DNA from: Acidobacteriota bacterium
GTDB taxonomy: Bacteria > Acidobacteriota > Thermoanaerobaculia > UBA5066
DNA length: 9,637 nucleotides
Direction: 5' to 3'
Assembly: GCA_016789625.1 (NCBI GenBank)
Contig: JAEUQS010000419.1
Location: 1-9,637, forward strand
Part shown: positions 8,174 through 9,637 of the stretch, one piece after another
How the letters are laid out: each line of letters starts with the position of its first letter
Numbering within the stretch: position 1 is the stretch's first letter
Notes under the pieces: model-generated
The model's database searches: none
The model's input: the letters and a program-made list of their open reading frames with translations, nothing else
Told to the model about the DNA's origin: nothing
Translations under genes and position numbers: made by a program

Positions 8174-8189
8174 AGGACGAAAAATGGAA

Positions 8190-8205
8190 CCGCGCGGGCG
8201 CGCGG
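8190..8205. repeat. GC palindrome in the desaturase leader
   Basis: CCGCGCG and CGCGCGG flank a central GG, about 30 bases upstream of the desaturase ATG. On the minus strand it is followed within a few bases by a short T-run (CCATTTTTCG). It may be a leader hairpin, a weak attenuator or an operator dyad. The 100-base gap it lies in must also hold the operon promoter. I see only a weak TACGAT as a possible -10 (8214-8219 on the minus strand) and no convincing -35. Confidence 0.4.
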
Positions 8206-8248
8206 CACCACGATCGTACGGGAAAAGGGCGCATCGCGGTGTGAAAAG

Positions 8249-8287
8249 GCCCCAAAAACGGTGACGGGCCCCGAAGGGCCCGTCACC
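8249..8287 (-). terminator. Rho-independent terminator of the serine protease gene
   Basis: A perfect 12-bp stem (GGTGACGGGCCC, arms 8276-8287 and 8260-8271) closes a TTCG loop on the minus strand, which in RNA is the extra-stable C(UUCG)G tetraloop. Immediately downstream on that strand is GTTTTTGGGG. It lies about 53 bases after the protease stop, so it ends that transcript and isolates the desaturase operon. Confidence 0.92.
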
Positions 8288-8290
8288 TCG

Positions 8291-8312
8291 CCGGATATTC
8301 CCGATATCCCGG
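8291..8312. repeat. Second hairpin between the protease stop and its terminator
   Basis: CCGGATAT pairs with ATATCCCGG, with one bulged C and a 5-base loop (TCCCG). It lies only a few bases from the main terminator stem, in the 3' untranslated part of the protease transcript. It has a T-run before it on the minus strand but not after, so it is not itself an intrinsic terminator for that gene. Confidence 0.5.
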
Positions 8313-8339
8313 AAAAAGAACGCCCTGAGGGAAGAACTC

Positions 8340-9637
8340 CTACTGAACGTTCAGGGCCGTGTCGTCGATGACGAACGAGGTCGCGAGGCTGGAGTCCTCG
8401 ACCGCGACCATCTGGACCCGCACCGTCTGGCCCTTGTAGGCCGCGAGGTTGAAGCTCTTCTGCGAGTAGGTGGTGCTCTTGTTCAGGTTGGAGTACGTCG
8501 CGAGCGTGGCGAGGAGCGTGCCCGTGGAGCTGCGCACCTCGACCTTGAGCGTGTCGTAGGCGGTCGAGGTCGTGGTCTCGGCGGTGGCGATGCGGATCCA
8601 GAACGAGAGCGTCGCCGTCGTGGCCGAGGCGGGAATCGCGACCGACTGGTACATCGTCTCGGTGACGGCCGAGCCGTTTCCGCCCATCCAGGCCTTCCAG
8701 GAGCCCGTGCGCGCGGCCTGGCTCGTGCTGCTCGTGATGACGCCGGCGGGGGCCGTCCAGTTCACGTTGCCCGACTCGAAGCCCGGGTTGAGGAGGAGCT
8801 GCGACGGGGGGAGCGTGGTGTTGGAGACGGTCACCGTGCGCGAGGCCGACGTGCCCACGTTGCCGGCGGCGTCGTAGGCGCGGGCCGAGAGCGTGTGCGA
8901 GCCGTTGGCGGCCGTGGTGGTGTTCCAGGAGAACGAGATCGAGGTCGACGAGGTGTTCGAGGAGACGAGCGCGCCGTCGATGTAGATCTCCATGCGCGTC
9001 ACGCCCACGGCGTCCGAGCCCGTGGCCGAGACCGTCACGGTGCCGGAAACCGTCGCGCCGCTCGCCGGCGCGGTGATCGCGGCCGTGGGCGCGACGGTGT
9101 CGCCGCCGCCGCCCGGGAGGGCGCCCGCGGGGAGCGAGGTGCCCAGGCTCGTGATGACCGCCTGGATGGGAACGGCGCGGTTCGGGCAGGTGCCGCAGTG
9201 GTGGAGGCCGACGACGAGGTTGTCGCTGTAGCCGAGGACGGGCGAGCCCGAGGAGCCGCCCTGCGTGTCGGCGTTGTAGCCGAGGTCGGCGGTGCCGCCC
9301 GAGCAGGGCGCGGCGCTGAGGCTCGAGATCGTGGCGTTCGCGGTGCCGTTCGTCATGGCGATCTTCTTGCCCCAGGCGGCCGGGTGCTGGGGAATGTAGA
9401 TGCGCTCGTTGAGCGTGGCGCCCGAGGACCGGAGCTGCAGGAAGCCGTACGTGGCGGTGGGGTTCGTGGGGAGCTTCACGAGCGCGTAGTCGAGAGCGGC
9501 GTTGTTCTTCACGAACGTCGAGGTCGTGGCGACGATGGTGCCGGGGCAGGCGCCCCAGGACGCGCAGCTCGTGGTGCAGCTCGCGCCTTCGGCCATGAAC
9601 TCGTAGCTCGTGTTCGTGGCGTCGGCCGCGACGGTGA
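8340..9637 (-). CDS. Secreted trypsin-fold serine protease with Ig-like and C-terminal beta domain (partial)
   Basis: The C-terminal 431 residues of an extracellular protease; the frame is open to the right edge. Numbering is from the edge. Residues 1-165 are the second half of a chymotrypsin-fold (S1, lysyl/glutamyl endopeptidase-like) domain, with catalytic Asp49 in LDYALVKL and nucleophile Ser129 in TQGGSSGSPVLG. The catalytic His must lie outside the window. At least six cysteines (for example CTTSCASWGAC and HHCGTC) suggest disulfides and hence export. A glycine linker (GGGG) leads to a bacterial Ig-like domain (about 182-273: VAPTAAITAPASGATVSG... to RTVTVSN), then a beta-sandwich domain beginning LLLNPGFESGNVNW and ending FVIDDTALNVQ, resembling carbohydrate-binding or MAM-like modules. 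The ATG at 9596 is internal and not the start. The gene ends in a strong terminator. It probably degrades extracellular protein, and the C-terminal modules may bind a surface or substrate. Confidence 0.9.
   Translation of the reverse strand, partial: TVAADATNTSYEFMAEGASCTTSCASWGACPGTIVATTSTFVKNNAALDYALVKLPTNPTATYGFLQLRSSGATLNERIYIPQHPAAWGKKIAMTNGTANATISSLSAAPCSGGTADLGYNADTQGGSSGSPVLGYSDNLVVGLHHCGTCPNRAVPIQAVITSLGTSLPAGALPGGGGDTVAPTAAITAPASGATVSGTVTVSATGSDAVGVTRMEIYIDGALVSSNTSSTSISFSWNTTTAANGSHTLSARAYDAAGNVGTSASRTVTVSNTTLPPSQLLLNPGFESGNVNWTAPAGVITSSTSQAARTGSWKAWMGGNGSAVTETMYQSVAIPASATTATLSFWIRIATAETTTSTAYDTLKVEVRSSTGTLLATLATYSNLNKSTTYSQKSFNLAAYKGQTVRVQMVAVEDSSLATSFVIDDTALNVQ

Noticed and set aside
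8211..8220. Overlapping short palindromes CGATCG and CGTACG as an operator
   Set aside because: Six-base palindromes are frequent by chance in this composition. Nothing else supports a binding site.
6978..8264. Long plus-strand open frame opposite the desaturase (428 residues)
   Set aside because: It is a shadow of the desaturase. Its low-complexity Val/Glu/His runs mirror the His boxes and the coiled-coil codons.

Overview
The window is a high-GC bacterial chromosome segment, packed with genes on both strands and with almost no intergenic DNA. The largest gap is about 180 bases. I see no phage, transposon, CRISPR, rRNA or tRNA signature. The gene mix is an EnvZ/BaeS-type sensor kinase, a secreted penicillin-binding-protein-like serine hydrolase, a secreted trypsin-fold protease with an Ig-like domain and a C-terminal beta domain, a membrane acyl desaturase, and an agmatine-to-putrescine pathway. 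This mix, with the strong GC bias, suggests a free-living Gram-negative such as an Acidobacteriota or Myxococcota lineage. That placement is inference only.

Layout. Bases 2-337 (+) are the C-terminal end of a sensor histidine kinase. Bases 367-2094 (+) are a secreted serine hydrolase with SxxK, YSN and HxG motifs. Bases 2101-~2853 (-) are an endonuclease/exonuclease/phosphatase (EEP) family hydrolase, convergent with the serine hydrolase and divergent from the next gene. Bases 2907-3740 (+) are a secreted protein of unrecognised family made of two tandem homologous units. Bases 8159-3748 (-) are a tight four-gene cluster, read right to left: desaturase with a long coiled-coil tail, pepQ (Xaa-Pro dipeptidase), aguA (agmatine deiminase) and aguB (N-carbamoylputrescine amidase). 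Bases 8340-9637 (-) are the C-terminal part of a secreted serine protease. It is closed by a strong intrinsic terminator at 8249-8287 that separates it from the desaturase cluster.

How the genes work together. AguA and AguB catalyse consecutive steps, agmatine to N-carbamoylputrescine to putrescine, and their reading frames overlap by ATGA. PepQ lies 11 bases upstream of aguA and the desaturase 16 bases upstream of pepQ, so all four are probably one transcript. No arginine decarboxylase is visible. The remaining genes have no clear functional link to this cluster.

I did not find a convincing undescribed defence or mobile system. The parts most worth a second look are the internally duplicated secreted protein, the desaturase with a roughly 120-residue coiled-coil extension, the mixed desaturase-pepQ-aguA-aguB operon, and a triplicated 9-base repeat at the EEP gene start.
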